A stretch of DNA of 64,000 bases from Aeromicrobium senzhongii. GTDB lineage: Bacteria; Actinomycetota; Actinomycetes; Propionibacteriales; Nocardioidaceae. The stretch covers positions 2,976,001 to 3,040,000 of the forward strand of contig NZ_CP060587.1 of assembly GCF_014334735.1 (NCBI RefSeq), in the 5' to 3' direction. Both the position numbers and the translations under genes were made by a program. The first letter of the stretch is position 1. Every line of letters begins with the position of its first letter. A model generated the notes under the pieces. It saw nothing but the letters and a program-made list of their open reading frames with translations. It did not search any database and was not told the DNA's origin. Below, piece after piece: positions 50,730 to 59,129 of the stretch.

Positions 50730-52367
50730 TCAGTCCTTCTTCAGCCAGATGTTCTGGTACTCGCGGGCCGAGTAGTCAGGGTGGGGGTTCCACGAGCGCA
50801 CCCGCGGCGACAACAGGGTCTGACCGTCGTAGACGTACAACGGCAACGGCGTCAGCACCTTCTCGAGGATGTGCCGGTCGATCTCCTGCAGCGCCTTCTC
50901 GCGCTGCGTCGCGTCGGCCATCGCCTTCTGCGCCTCGATCATCGTGTCCAGCTCGGGATCATCGACGTTCGACCAGTTGCGGCTGCCCTTCGAGTGATAC
51001 TCCGTGCTCAGGTACTCGTCGGCGGTGAGCATCGGCGTCTGCAGGCCGTAGGCGATGTCGTACTTGCCGTTCGGCCAGGTGTCACCGGCATAGGTCGCGT
51101 AGTCCTGGACGTCGAGCTCGACGTCGATGCCGATCTTCGCCAGGTCCTCCTGGACCCACTGCGCCTCACGGACGATCGTCTCGCCGTAACCCGTCGTGAC
51201 GACCATCTTGGCGGAGAAACCGTCAGGGAATCCGGCCTCCTTGAGCAGACGCTTGGCCTCGTCGGGGTCGTACGGGACGAGCTTCTCGACCTCTTCGGTC
51301 GGCAGAGCGCCGAACAGGGTCGGCGTGATCGGACCGGTGACGGTGCCGCCGGCACGGATGCCGTCGATCATGCCCTGCTTGTCGATCGCCAGGGCCACGG
51401 CGCGACGGACCTTGAACTGGTCGAAGGGCTTCTTGTCGGCGTTCATGTAGACGCGGGTCTGCGTCGTGCCGGCCTCCTGGCTCTTCTGCAGCCCCTTGAC
51501 CTGGCTCAGCAGCTGGTCCACCTGGCGCTTCTCGGTCGACAAGGTGGTGATCATGTCGATCTTGCCGCTGCGCAGCGCCGCGATCTGCGCCTGCGCGTCG
51601 GGCATGATCGTCGTCGTGTAGCCGTCGAGGTACGGCTGACCCTCGACGAAGTAGTCCGGGTGCTTCAGGTAGACGCGCTCCTGGTTGCGCTTCCAGCTCT
51701 TCAGCACGAACGGGCCGGTGCCGATCGCGTCGGTCGCCGGATCGAACCCGCCGTTCGTGGCCTCGCACGGCAGGATCACCAGGAACGGGTTCGCCAGCGT
51801 CTCGTCGAAGGCCGAGTAGGGAGTCTTCAGCTGGAAGACCAGTGTGCGGTCGTCGGGCGTCGTGAGCGACTCGACGTTCGAGATCAGGCCCAGCGCGTGC
51901 CCCTGGATCTCCTTGATGCGGTCGAAGGTGCACACCACGTCTTTGACGGTCAGCTCTCGACCGTTCACCGGAGCCTTGTCGTGCCACACGACGCCGTCGC
52001 GCAACGTCACCGTCCACGTCTTCGCGTCGTCGCTGGACTCCCACTTCTCGGCGAGGTCCCCCTCGACCTCGTTGGTGCCGTAGTCGACGTCGGGACCGGT
52101 CTTGAACGCCAGCAGCCGGCTGTACACCGCGCCGACGGCGCTGTGCACCGAGTACGCCGGCTCCTTCTGCGGATCGAGTGAGGTGGCGTCCGCCGTGCCG
52201 GCAATCTGGAAGGTGCCACCGGACTGCGGCGGCCCGTCGTCCTCGACGAGCGCGCCCTTGCCGGAATCGGTGCTGCCTCCGGACGAGCTGCCGAAGCAGC
52301 CGGACGCGACGACCGCCGTGGCGGCGAGAGTCGCGGCGAGTCTCGCCGTGCGATGGGAACGGTGCAT
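50730..52367 (-). CDS. Peptide/nickel-type ABC transporter substrate-binding lipoprotein
   Basis: Family 5 extracellular solute-binding protein of 545 residues. The signal peptide ends in a lipobox (VVASGC, Cys24), so the protein is lipid-anchored outside the membrane. Family 5 marks include GTADATSLDPQKEPAYSVHS, ESSDDAKTWTVTLRDGVVWH and DAIGTGPFVLKSW. Family 5 proteins bind oligopeptides but also many other organic molecules. In this operon, full of acyl-CoA enzymes, a non-peptide carboxylate or conjugate is a reasonable ligand. AAGGAGAC precedes the ATG; 62 bases separate it from the permease gene. Confidence 0.92.
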   Translation of the reverse strand: MHRSHRTARLAATLAATAVVASGCFGSSSGGSTDSGKGALVEDDGPPQSGGTFQIAGTADATSLDPQKEPAYSVHSAVGAVYSRLLAFKTGPDVDYGTNEVEGDLAEKWESSDDAKTWTVTLRDGVVWHDKAPVNGRELTVKDVVCTFDRIKEIQGHALGLISNVESLTTPDDRTLVFQLKTPYSAFDETLANPFLVILPCEATNGGFDPATDAIGTGPFVLKSWKRNQERVYLKHPDYFVEGQPYLDGYTTTIMPDAQAQIAALRSGKIDMITTLSTEKRQVDQLLSQVKGLQKSQEAGTTQTRVYMNADKKPFDQFKVRRAVALAIDKQGMIDGIRAGGTVTGPITPTLFGALPTEEVEKLVPYDPDEAKRLLKEAGFPDGFSAKMVVTTGYGETIVREAQWVQEDLAKIGIDVELDVQDYATYAGDTWPNGKYDIAYGLQTPMLTADEYLSTEYHSKGSRNWSNVDDPELDTMIEAQKAMADATQREKALQEIDRHILEKVLTPLPLYVYDGQTLLSPRVRSWNPHPDYSAREYQNIWLKKD

Positions 52368-52429
52368 CGTGTCTCCTTGGGATGTGTGGTGGCGCGACCC
52401 GGAAGAGGTCGGTGAAGCGGTCGGGGCCG

Positions 52430-53338
52430 TCATCGGCGTTGCTTGGGATCGAGGAAGTCGCGCAGGGCGTCGCCGAGCAGGTTGAACGCGAGCACCGAGA
52501 GCGACAGGGCCAGGCCCGGGAACAGGGCCATCCAGGGCGCGATCTCGAGCTGGCGCGAGGCCTCGCTGAGCATGCGGCCCCACGAGGGTGTGGGCGGCGG
52601 TGTGCCGATGCCCAGGAAGCTCAGCGCCGACTCGGCGATCAGCACGATCGCGAACAGCAGGCTCGTGACCACGAACAGCGGCGCCATGAGGTTGGGCAGG
52701 CCGTAGCGGAACAGGATCCGCGGGGTGCTGCAGCCCACGGCGCGAGCCGCCTCGACGTACGTCTCCTCGCGGATGCGCAGCATCTCGCCGCGGGAGACGC
52801 GGTTGAACGCCGGGACCACGAGCAGGGCCAGGGCCAGGATCGTGTTCCTGATGCTCGGGCCGAGCAGCGCCGCGACGAACAACAGCAGCACGATCGACGG
52901 CACCGCCATGAGCGAGTCCATGACGCGTTGGATGATCGTGTCGACCCACGTGCCGCCGAAATAACCCGACACGACACCCAGCAACAGTCCGATCAGGCCG
53001 CCGATCGTCAGTGTCGCCACCGAGATCAACAGCGACGTGCGGGCGCCGTACATGACGCGGCTGAGCACGTCTCGGCCCAGCTCGTCGGTGCCCATGAGGT
53101 GACTCCCGTTGGGCGGCACCATGATCTGGTCGCGGTTCTGCGCCAGCGGGTTGTACGGCGCGAGCCACGGCGCCAGCGCGGCCAGCGTGACGAACACGAC
53201 GATGATGATCGCCGCGGCCGCACCGAGCGGCTGCTCCTTGAGGTAGCGCAGGATCCCCCGTCGCGGCGTGAGGACCTTGGGCTCGACGGCCCGACGTGAG
53301 TGCCGAGGCACCAGGATGTGGATTCCGGGAATGGTCAT
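52430..53338 (-). CDS. ABC transporter permease (DppC/OppC type)
   Basis: Inner permease subunit of 302 residues. An N-terminal membrane segment follows the basic leader, then the OppC_N region and five more membrane segments. The HLMGTDELGRDVLSRVMYGA motif is diagnostic for DppC/OppC. The EAA loop that contacts the ATPases reads YVEAARAVGCSTPRILFRYG. It pairs with the DppB-type permease encoded 11 bases upstream. The ATG at 53338 has GAAGG seven bases upstream. Confidence 0.92.
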   Translation of the reverse strand: MTIPGIHILVPRHSRRAVEPKVLTPRRGILRYLKEQPLGAAAAIIIVVFVTLAALAPWLAPYNPLAQNRDQIMVPPNGSHLMGTDELGRDVLSRVMYGARTSLLISVATLTIGGLIGLLLGVVSGYFGGTWVDTIIQRVMDSLMAVPSIVLLLFVAALLGPSIRNTILALALLVVPAFNRVSRGEMLRIREETYVEAARAVGCSTPRILFRYGLPNLMAPLFVVTSLLFAIVLIAESALSFLGIGTPPPTPSWGRMLSEASRQLEIAPWMALFPGLALSLSVLAFNLLGDALRDFLDPKQRR

Positions 53339-53349
53339 GGCACGCCTTC

Positions 53350-54297
53350 TCAGTAACGGATCCGGGGATCGACGATCGCGTACAGGACGTCGACGATGAG
53401 GTTGACGAGGATGAACAGGCCGCCGTAGACGATCACGCAGCCCAGCACGACCGGGTAGTCGCGCTGCTGGACCGCGTCGAAGATCAGCGACCCCATGCCG
53501 GGGATGGAGAAAATCGACTCGAGGATCACGGTGCCGCCGAGGATCGAGCCGACCTGCAGGCCCAGCAACGAGAACACCGGGATCAGGCTGTTGCGGCCGG
53601 CGTGCTTGAACAGCACGTTCCACTCCGAGGCCCCGCGGGACCGGACGGTGCGGATGAAGTTCGACCCGAGCACCTCGAGCATCGAAGACCGCAGCATGCG
53701 GGCCACCCCGGCCATCGAGCCGACCGCGAGGGCGAACGCCGGCAGCGCCAGGTGGGCCAGGTTCTGTGCCAGGTTCTCGCCGGGACCGACGTAGACCAGG
53801 GGCGGCGACCAGCCGAACCACTGCGCCAGGAAGGTGATGAGCAGCAGCGCCAGCCAGAAGTTCGGCACCGACATCCCCACGACCGCCAGGACCCGCATCG
53901 CCTGGTCCAGCGGCGAGTTCTGCTTCAGCGCCGAGGCGACCCCGAGCGGGATCCCCAGCATCAAGCCCAGCAGGAGCGCGAGCAGGCCCAGCTCGAGGGT
54001 GGCCGGGAGCCGCTCGGTGATGTGCTCCAACACGGGACGGCCGTCCTCGAAGGAGGTGCCGAAGTCCAGCCGGACCAGGTCGGACATGAACGTCACGAAC
54101 TGGCTCAGCACGGGCTGGTCGAGGCCCAGCTCGGCGGCCCGCTGGGCCACCTGCTCCTCGGTCGCGCCCGGGGCGTCGGCCAGTTGCAGGCGGACCACGT
54201 CTCCGGGGATCGCCCGCAGGGTCAGGAAGGTGAAGGAGGCGACGAGACCCAGGACGAGGAGTCCGTAGCCGAGTCGACGACTCGTGAACATGATCAT
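53350..54297 (-). CDS. ABC transporter permease (DppB/OppB type)
   Basis: Permease subunit of 315 residues with six membrane segments. The N-terminus, RRLGYGLLVLGLVASFTFLT followed by LRAIPGDVV, is typical of DppB; GSNFIRTVRSRGASEWNVLF holds the EAA loop. The C-terminus ends LVDVLYAIVDPRIRY-like, as in the family. The start (ATG ATC ATG) overlaps the stop of the second ATPase gene (ATGA). The two permeases form the channel for the lipoprotein's ligand. Confidence 0.92.
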   Translation of the reverse strand: MIMFTSRRLGYGLLVLGLVASFTFLTLRAIPGDVVRLQLADAPGATEEQVAQRAAELGLDQPVLSQFVTFMSDLVRLDFGTSFEDGRPVLEHITERLPATLELGLLALLLGLMLGIPLGVASALKQNSPLDQAMRVLAVVGMSVPNFWLALLLITFLAQWFGWSPPLVYVGPGENLAQNLAHLALPAFALAVGSMAGVARMLRSSMLEVLGSNFIRTVRSRGASEWNVLFKHAGRNSLIPVFSLLGLQVGSILGGTVILESIFSIPGMGSLIFDAVQQRDYPVVLGCVIVYGGLFILVNLIVDVLYAIVDPRIRY

Positions 54298-55313
54298 GAC
54301 CGGGCTCCGCTCTCCGCGCCCTGGACCAGGTGGCAGGCGGCGGATCGATCACCGAACGCCACGAGATCGGGCTCGACGTGGTCACAGGGCTCGAAGCGTC
54401 GCGGGCACCGGGTGTGGAAGTGACACCCGGACGGCGGCCGGCTGGGGCTGGGGATCTCGCCCGACAGCGGTGCCCGCAGCTCGCCGCGCCGCTCGAGTGA
54501 CGGGACGGCCTCGACGAGCGCGGCCGTGTACGGGTGCAGTGGGGCACCCATCAACGTGTCCGTGGGCCCGGACTCGACGAGCTTGCCCAGGTACATCACG
54601 CTGATCCGGTCGGACATGTACCGCACGACGTTCAGGTCGTGGGCGATGAACAGGTAACTCAGGCCCAGCTCGCGCTGGACGTCGCGCAGCAGGTTGAGGA
54701 TCTGGGCCTGGACCGAGACGTCCAGTGCCGAGACCGCCTCGTCGCACACGATCAGCTCGGGGTTCGTCGTCAGCGCCCGGGCGATGCCGATGCGCTGGGC
54801 CTGGCCGCCGGAGAACTGGTGCGGATAGCGCTCGAGGGCGGTGACCGGCAGCCCGACCAGGTCGAGCAGCTCGCGGCAGCGCTTGCGTCGCGAGTCCTTG
54901 TTCCCGACGCCGTGGACGATCATCGGCTCGGTCAGGACCTCCTCGATCGTCATCCGCGGGCTGAACGAGCTGACCGGATCCTGGAAGACCAGCTGCATGC
55001 GACGGCGCAGGTGTTCCAGGTCGCGGCGGCGCAGCGTCGAGACGTCGGTGCCGTCGAACCGGACCGTGCCGGCGGTCGGCGTCAGCAGGCTCAACGCGAG
55101 CCGGCCCAGGGTCGACTTGCCCGAGCCGGACTCACCGACCAGGCCGACGGTCTCGCCGCGGCGCACCGACAGCGACACTCCGTCGACGGCTCGCACCGGC
55201 GGTTGCTTGCGGCGGCCGGGGAAGTGCTTGACCACCTGGTCCAGCGCGAGGAGCGTGTCGGCCGCGGGAGCCGGCTCGCCCACCACCAGTGGGCGCACGA
55301 CCGGGGCGCTCAT
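54294..55313 (-). CDS. ABC transporter ATP-binding protein (DppF/OppF type)
   Basis: ATPase of 339 residues. Walker A is VGESGSGKSTL, the Q-loop LVFQDPVSSFSP, the signature FSGGQAQRIGIARAL, Walker B ELIVCDEAVSALD and the H-loop FIAHDLNVV. The C-terminal oligopeptide-transporter extension with Cys residues (CHFHTRCPRRFEPC) may hold an iron-sulfur cluster, as seen in family members. The start ATG overlaps the stop of the first ATPase gene. Acts with the preceding gene's product as a heterodimer at the membrane. Confidence 0.93.
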   Translation of the reverse strand: MSAPVVRPLVVGEPAPAADTLLALDQVVKHFPGRRKQPPVRAVDGVSLSVRRGETVGLVGESGSGKSTLGRLALSLLTPTAGTVRFDGTDVSTLRRRDLEHLRRRMQLVFQDPVSSFSPRMTIEEVLTEPMIVHGVGNKDSRRKRCRELLDLVGLPVTALERYPHQFSGGQAQRIGIARALTTNPELIVCDEAVSALDVSVQAQILNLLRDVQRELGLSYLFIAHDLNVVRYMSDRISVMYLGKLVESGPTDTLMGAPLHPYTAALVEAVPSLERRGELRAPLSGEIPSPSRPPSGCHFHTRCPRRFEPCDHVEPDLVAFGDRSAACHLVQGAESGARS

Positions 55314-56323
55314 CCGACCGCTCCGGCCAGCTGGACCGCCTCGGCGGTGCCGGTCCCTGCGCGCCAACACCGGGCGTGGCGCCCGTCGAGGTCCAGCAGC
55401 GGCTGCGGCTCGAGGCAGCGATCACCGTCCGAGAGCGGGCACCGACTCGCGAAGCGGCATCCCTGCGGCATGACGTCGAGCGCGGGGACGACACCCGGGA
55501 TGGCGGGCATCGGCTCGTCGCGCGGGGTGTCGGGGCGAGGGATCGCCCGCAGCAACGCCTGCGTGTAGGGATGACGGGGGTCGCTGAGGATCTGCTCGGC
55601 CGTGCCGGTCTCGACCACTTCGCCGGCGTAGAAGACGACCACGCGATCGGCCATCTCGGCGACCACGCCCATGTCGTGCGTGATCAGCATCAGGGCCACG
55701 CCCGTCTCGCGCTGGAGGTCGCGGATCAGGCGCAGCACCTGCGCCTCGACCGTCACGTCCAAGGCGGTGGTCGGCTCGTCGGCGATCAGCAAGCGGGGGG
55801 AGCACGCGAGCGCCCCGGCGATCATGACGCGCTGACGCTGACCGCCGGAGAGCTGGTGGGGGTACGCGTCGACCTTCGACTCCGGATCGGGGATGCCGAC
55901 CTGCGACAGCAGCTCGACCGCGCGGGCCCGGGCCTGCTTGCGGCTCAGCCGCTGGTGCACCTGGATGGCCTCGCGCAACTGGCTGCCGATCGTGAACAGC
56001 GGATCGAGCGCGGTCATCGGGTCCTGGAAGACGATCGAGATGTCGTTCCCGCGGATCCGCCGCAGCTGCTGCCGGGTGGCGTGGGTGATCTCTTCGCCGT
56101 CCCAGGTGACCTTGCCGCCACTGATGCGTCCGTTGCCGAGGAGCCCGAGCATCGCGAGCGCCGTGACGCTCTTGCCCGAACCGGACTCACCCACCACCGC
56201 GACGGTCTCGCCGGCGTGGATCTCCAGGCTCACCCCGCTGATGGCTTCGACGGTCCGGCCGCCCGTGCGGAACTCAACGTGCAGGTCGTCGACCTCGACG
56301 AGCCGGCCCTGTGCTGTGGTCAT
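55310..56323 (-). CDS. ABC transporter ATP-binding protein (DppD/OppD type)
   Basis: ATPase of 337 residues and first gene of the ten-gene operon. Walker A VGESGSGKSVT, Q-loop IVFQDPMTALDP, signature LSGGQRQRVMIAGAL, Walker B RLLIADEPTTALD and H-loop LITHDMGVV are all intact. The C-terminal Cys-containing extension (CRFASRCPLSDGDRC) is typical of peptide-type importers. AAGG lies close to the ATG. Operator B and a consensus TTGACA -35 lie just upstream, so the whole operon from here to the MaoC gene (46495) is probably controlled from this promoter. Confidence 0.93.
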   Translation of the reverse strand: MTTAQGRLVEVDDLHVEFRTGGRTVEAISGVSLEIHAGETVAVVGESGSGKSVTALAMLGLLGNGRISGGKVTWDGEEITHATRQQLRRIRGNDISIVFQDPMTALDPLFTIGSQLREAIQVHQRLSRKQARARAVELLSQVGIPDPESKVDAYPHQLSGGQRQRVMIAGALACSPRLLIADEPTTALDVTVEAQVLRLIRDLQRETGVALMLITHDMGVVAEMADRVVVFYAGEVVETGTAEQILSDPRHPYTQALLRAIPRPDTPRDEPMPAIPGVVPALDVMPQGCRFASRCPLSDGDRCLEPQPLLDLDGRHARCWRAGTGTAEAVQLAGAVG

Positions 56324-56339
56324 CCTTGATCCCCAATCT

Positions 56340-56365
56340 AGAATGCGACTCTAGGATGGCTAGAT
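56340..56365. promoter_or_regulatory. Operator B: tandem 13-base units before the ABC/catabolic operon
   Basis: AGAATGCGACTCT (56340-56352) followed by AGGATGGCTAGAT (56353-56365), preceded by TCT, gives the TCTAGAA-N6-TCTAGGA layout of operator A. It sits at the predicted transcription start, between the promoter and the first ATPase gene. Confidence 0.6.
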
Positions 56366-56392
56366 CATCCGCCCGTGTTCCGGATGTGTCAA
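56364..56392 (-). promoter_or_regulatory. Promoter of the ABC/catabolic operon
   Basis: Minus-strand -35 TTGACA (56392-56387), a 17-base spacer and -10 GATGAT (56369-56364). It resembles the acyl-CoA dehydrogenase promoter candidate (TTGACG-N17-GATGCT). Operator B overlaps the expected start of transcription. Confidence 0.55.
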
Positions 56393-56400
56393 GGGTCACA
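56385..56400. promoter_or_regulatory. CRP-like site at the ABC operon promoter
   Basis: TGTGTCAAGGGTCACA fits TGTGA-N6-TCACA at nine of ten defined positions. It overlaps the -35 of the ABC operon, a place where a CRP-family protein could activate or block transcription. Confidence 0.4.
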
Positions 56401-56430
56401 TTGAGCACCATCGGCCCCACGTCGTATGAC

Positions 56431-56459
56431 TTCCGCGGCACGAGCCCTCGGGATATACA
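56431..56459 (+). promoter_or_regulatory. Promoter of the MFS exporter gene
   Basis: TTCCGC (56431-56436), a 17-base spacer and TATACA (56454-56459). The -35 is weak, the -10 good. Operator C begins immediately after the -10. Confidence 0.4.
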
Positions 56460-56485
56460 AGAATGAGGTTTTAGAATAATGTTCT
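56460..56485. promoter_or_regulatory. Operator C: tandem 13-base units before the MFS gene
   Basis: AGAATGAGGTTTT (56460-56472) and AGAATAATGTTCT (56473-56485), followed by AG, repeat the arrangement of operators A and B. The second unit with its flanks forms TAGAA-N5-TTCTA, a good inverted repeat. It lies directly before the Shine-Dalgarno sequence of the MFS gene. Confidence 0.6.
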
Positions 56486-56498
56486 AGTTGGAGGTGAC

Positions 56499-57983
56499 GT
56501 GAAGAGCCAACACTCGGGCACCAGTGCTGCCGCATGGTCGACGTTGTTCGTCGTGTGCCTGGTCAGCATGCTGATCGGCCTCAACTCCAGCACCGTCAAC
56601 GTCGCGCTGCCGGCGTTGACCCGCCACTTCGACGCGACGCACTTCGAGGCCAGTTGGCTCGTGCTGTCGTACATGGTCGCCAGCACCGCCTCCCTGCTGC
56701 TCTTCGGGCGGATCAGCGACATGGTCAACCAACGGCTGCTCTACCTCGGCGGACTGGGCACGTACACCCTCTGCAGCCTCGCCTGCGGATTCGCCCCGAC
56801 CGTGGAGTGGCTCATCGGCCTGCGCATCCTGGCCGCCCTGGCCGGAGCGGTCCTGCTCGGCAACGGCGCGACCCTGATCCACTCGATCTTCCCCAAGGTG
56901 TCCCTGGGCACGGCGATGGGCCTGTACGCGGCGTCCTTCCCGGTGGCCAGCCTCATCGGACCGATCGCCGCGGGCATCGTGCTCGAGTTCACCGGGTGGC
57001 GCTGGGTGTTCTGGTTGAACGTCCCCATCGGCGTGGTCGCCCTGGCCGTCGGCTTCCTCCTGCTGCGCCGAGACCCCGAGCGCGCGGAGGGGATCAGCCT
57101 GGACCTCACCGGGAACACCCTCGTGATCGTGGTCATCACCCTCACGACCGTCAGCATCTCGATGGTCAGCGAGTTCGGCTGGGCCAGCCCTTTCGTCTAC
57201 GGCGGCCTGCTGATCTCGCTGACGCTGCTACCGCTGCTCGCGTTGGCCGAGCGCCGCAGCCGACATCCGGTGATCGACGTCGCCACCTTGCGCACGCACG
57301 GGATCGGCCTGCTGCTGTTGGCCGGGTTCTTCCTCAGCGCCGGCCGGTTCCCGGCGATCGTGCTGATGAGCCTCTACCTGCAGGGCCCCCTGGACCTGCG
57401 ACCCGTCGAGACCGCGGTACTGCTGCTGCCCATGCCGATCGGCAGCATCCTGGGATCGCTGTGCGTGGGCTGGCTCTCGCGGCGCCGTCACGCCCGGCAG
57501 ATCTCGATGATCGGAGCCGTCGTCGGACAGGTCGGCATGATGGCGCTGACCGGGGCGGTGTTCGCCCAGCACGAGTGGGTCCTGGCCGGGAGCCTGGTGT
57601 TCGTGGGCATGGGCACGGGGCTGTTCATCGGGTCGAACGCCACGTCACTGCTCGAGGCCACACCCGACGAGAGCCTCGGAGTCGTGAACGGCATGCGCCT
57701 GGCCGTGCAGAACACCGGCAACGTCCTGAGCCTCGCGCTCGCCCTGACGCTGTTGACCGTGGGGCTCTCGCCCGGCCTGAGCGAGGCCGTCCTGCAGGCC
57801 TCGATCCCCGGCAGCCAGGCCCCGCCGCAGATCATCGCCGGGTTCGGCTGGTCCTTGACTTTCCTGTGCGTCCTGGGTCTCGTGGGCACGGTCGTCTCGA
57901 TCACCGCCGCCTCTCGACGACGCGCGCCCACCCGCGAGGTCGAGGTGCCTGCCGCGTTGAGCAGCGTCTCCGAGACCCCCTGA
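56499..57983 (+). CDS. MFS transporter, DHA2 (14-TMS drug:H+ antiporter) type
   Basis: Membrane transporter of 494 residues with about fourteen membrane segments. DHA2 features include LIGLNSSTVNVALPALTRHF in TM1, WLVLSYMVASTASLLLFGRI and the antiporter motif C-like PVASLIGPIAAGIVLEFTGW followed by RWVFWLNVP. It would export a hydrophobic or toxic compound using the proton gradient. GTG start with GGAGG four bases upstream. It diverges from the importer operon and carries the same operator, so it may export a toxic intermediate or surplus substrate. Confidence 0.9.
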   Translation: MKSQHSGTSAAAWSTLFVVCLVSMLIGLNSSTVNVALPALTRHFDATHFEASWLVLSYMVASTASLLLFGRISDMVNQRLLYLGGLGTYTLCSLACGFAPTVEWLIGLRILAALAGAVLLGNGATLIHSIFPKVSLGTAMGLYAASFPVASLIGPIAAGIVLEFTGWRWVFWLNVPIGVVALAVGFLLLRRDPERAEGISLDLTGNTLVIVVITLTTVSISMVSEFGWASPFVYGGLLISLTLLPLLALAERRSRHPVIDVATLRTHGIGLLLLAGFFLSAGRFPAIVLMSLYLQGPLDLRPVETAVLLLPMPIGSILGSLCVGWLSRRRHARQISMIGAVVGQVGMMALTGAVFAQHEWVLAGSLVFVGMGTGLFIGSNATSLLEATPDESLGVVNGMRLAVQNTGNVLSLALALTLLTVGLSPGLSEAVLQASIPGSQAPPQIIAGFGWSLTFLCVLGLVGTVVSITAASRRRAPTREVEVPAALSSVSETP

Positions 57984-57986
57984 CCG

Positions 57987-59129
57987 TCAGATGCCCATCG
58001 AGCGGCCGATGATCTCCTTCATGATCTCGGTGGTGCCGCCGTAGATCGTCTGGATCCGGGTGTCGAGGTACGCCTTGCTGATCGGGTACTCGCTCATGTA
58101 GCCGTAGCCGCCGTACAGCTGCAGGCAGGAGTCGGCCGTCTTCTTCTGCAGCTCGGTCGTCCACCACTTGCCCGCGGCGGCATCGTCGATCGACAGCGTG
58201 CCCGCGTTGAGCGCCTCGATGCTGCGATCGACGAACACCTGCGCGATGCGCTGCTCGGTCTCCAACTCGGCCAGCACGAAGCGCGAGTTCTGGAACGATC
58301 CGATCGGCTTGCCGAAGGCCTTGCGGCTCTTCACGTACTCGAGCGTCTGGTCGATCATCGTGCGGCACGCGGCGGCCGCGACCACCGAGATCGTCAGGCG
58401 CTCCTGCGGCAGCTTCTCCATCAGGTAGACGAAGCCGCGGCCCTCCTCGCCGATGAGGTTCTCGACCGGGACGCGCACGTCGTCGAAGAACAGCTCGGCC
58501 GTGTCCTGGGCCTTGAGCCCCATCTTGTCGAGGTTGCGACCGCGCTCGAAGCCGGCCATCCCCCGCTCGACGACGATCAGCGAGACGCCCATGGCGCCCG
58601 CGTCGGGGTCGGTCTTGCAGGCGACGATCACGAAGTCGGCGTTGATGCCGTTGCTGATGAACGTCTTCGAGCCGTTGAGGACGTAGTGGTCGCCCTCGCG
58701 CACCGCCGTCGTCTTCATGCCCTGCAGGTCCGAGCCCGTGCCCGGCTCGGTCATCGCGATCGCGGTGATCATCTCGCCCGTCACGAACTTCGGCAGCCAG
58801 CGCTGCTTCTGCTCGTCGGTGGCATAGCTGAGCAGGTAGCCCGAGACCAGGTCGGTGTGCAGCGGGAATCCCACGCCGCTGGCGCCGACGCGGGTCAGCT
58901 CCTCCTGCAGCACGACGTTGTACCGGAAGTCGGAGACGCCGCCGCCGCCGAACTCCTCGGGCATCATGAAGCCGAGGATCCCCAGCTCGCCGGCCTTCAG
59001 CCAGACCTCGCGCGGGACGATGCCGTCGTGCTCCCACTGCTCGTGGTGCGGGACGACCTCCTTCTCGAGGAAGTTGCGCACCGTGTCGCGGAAGGACTCG
59101 TGCTCGGACTCGAACAGCGTGCGCTGCAT
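57987..59129 (-). CDS. Acyl-CoA dehydrogenase (base on the Glu-Arg helix)
   Basis: Acyl-CoA dehydrogenase of 380 residues. Signatures AIAMTEPGTGSDLQGMKTTA and GSKTFISNGINADFVIVA are intact. At the usual catalytic Glu position the sequence is IYGGTTEIMKEI, with Gly. The alternative base used by isovaleryl-CoA and long-chain dehydrogenases is present as Glu in KLPQERLTISV. It therefore probably handles branched or long acyl chains. Its ATG overlaps the stop of the racemase gene by one base (TGATG), so the two proteins are made together. It converges on the MFS gene with three bases between stops. Confidence 0.92.
   Translation of the reverse strand: MQRTLFESEHESFRDTVRNFLEKEVVPHHEQWEHDGIVPREVWLKAGELGILGFMMPEEFGGGGVSDFRYNVVLQEELTRVGASGVGFPLHTDLVSGYLLSYATDEQKQRWLPKFVTGEMITAIAMTEPGTGSDLQGMKTTAVREGDHYVLNGSKTFISNGINADFVIVACKTDPDAGAMGVSLIVVERGMAGFERGRNLDKMGLKAQDTAELFFDDVRVPVENLIGEEGRGFVYLMEKLPQERLTISVVAAAACRTMIDQTLEYVKSRKAFGKPIGSFQNSRFVLAELETEQRIAQVFVDRSIEALNAGTLSIDDAAAGKWWTTELQKKTADSCLQLYGGYGYMSEYPISKAYLDTRIQTIYGGTTEIMKEIIGRSMGI

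Noticed and set aside
50730..56323. Simple dipeptide uptake operon
   Set aside because: The subunits are of that family, but five acyl-CoA or hydrolase genes follow in the same coupled operon and the operator is shared with an acyl-CoA dehydrogenase; peptide use alone does not explain this.
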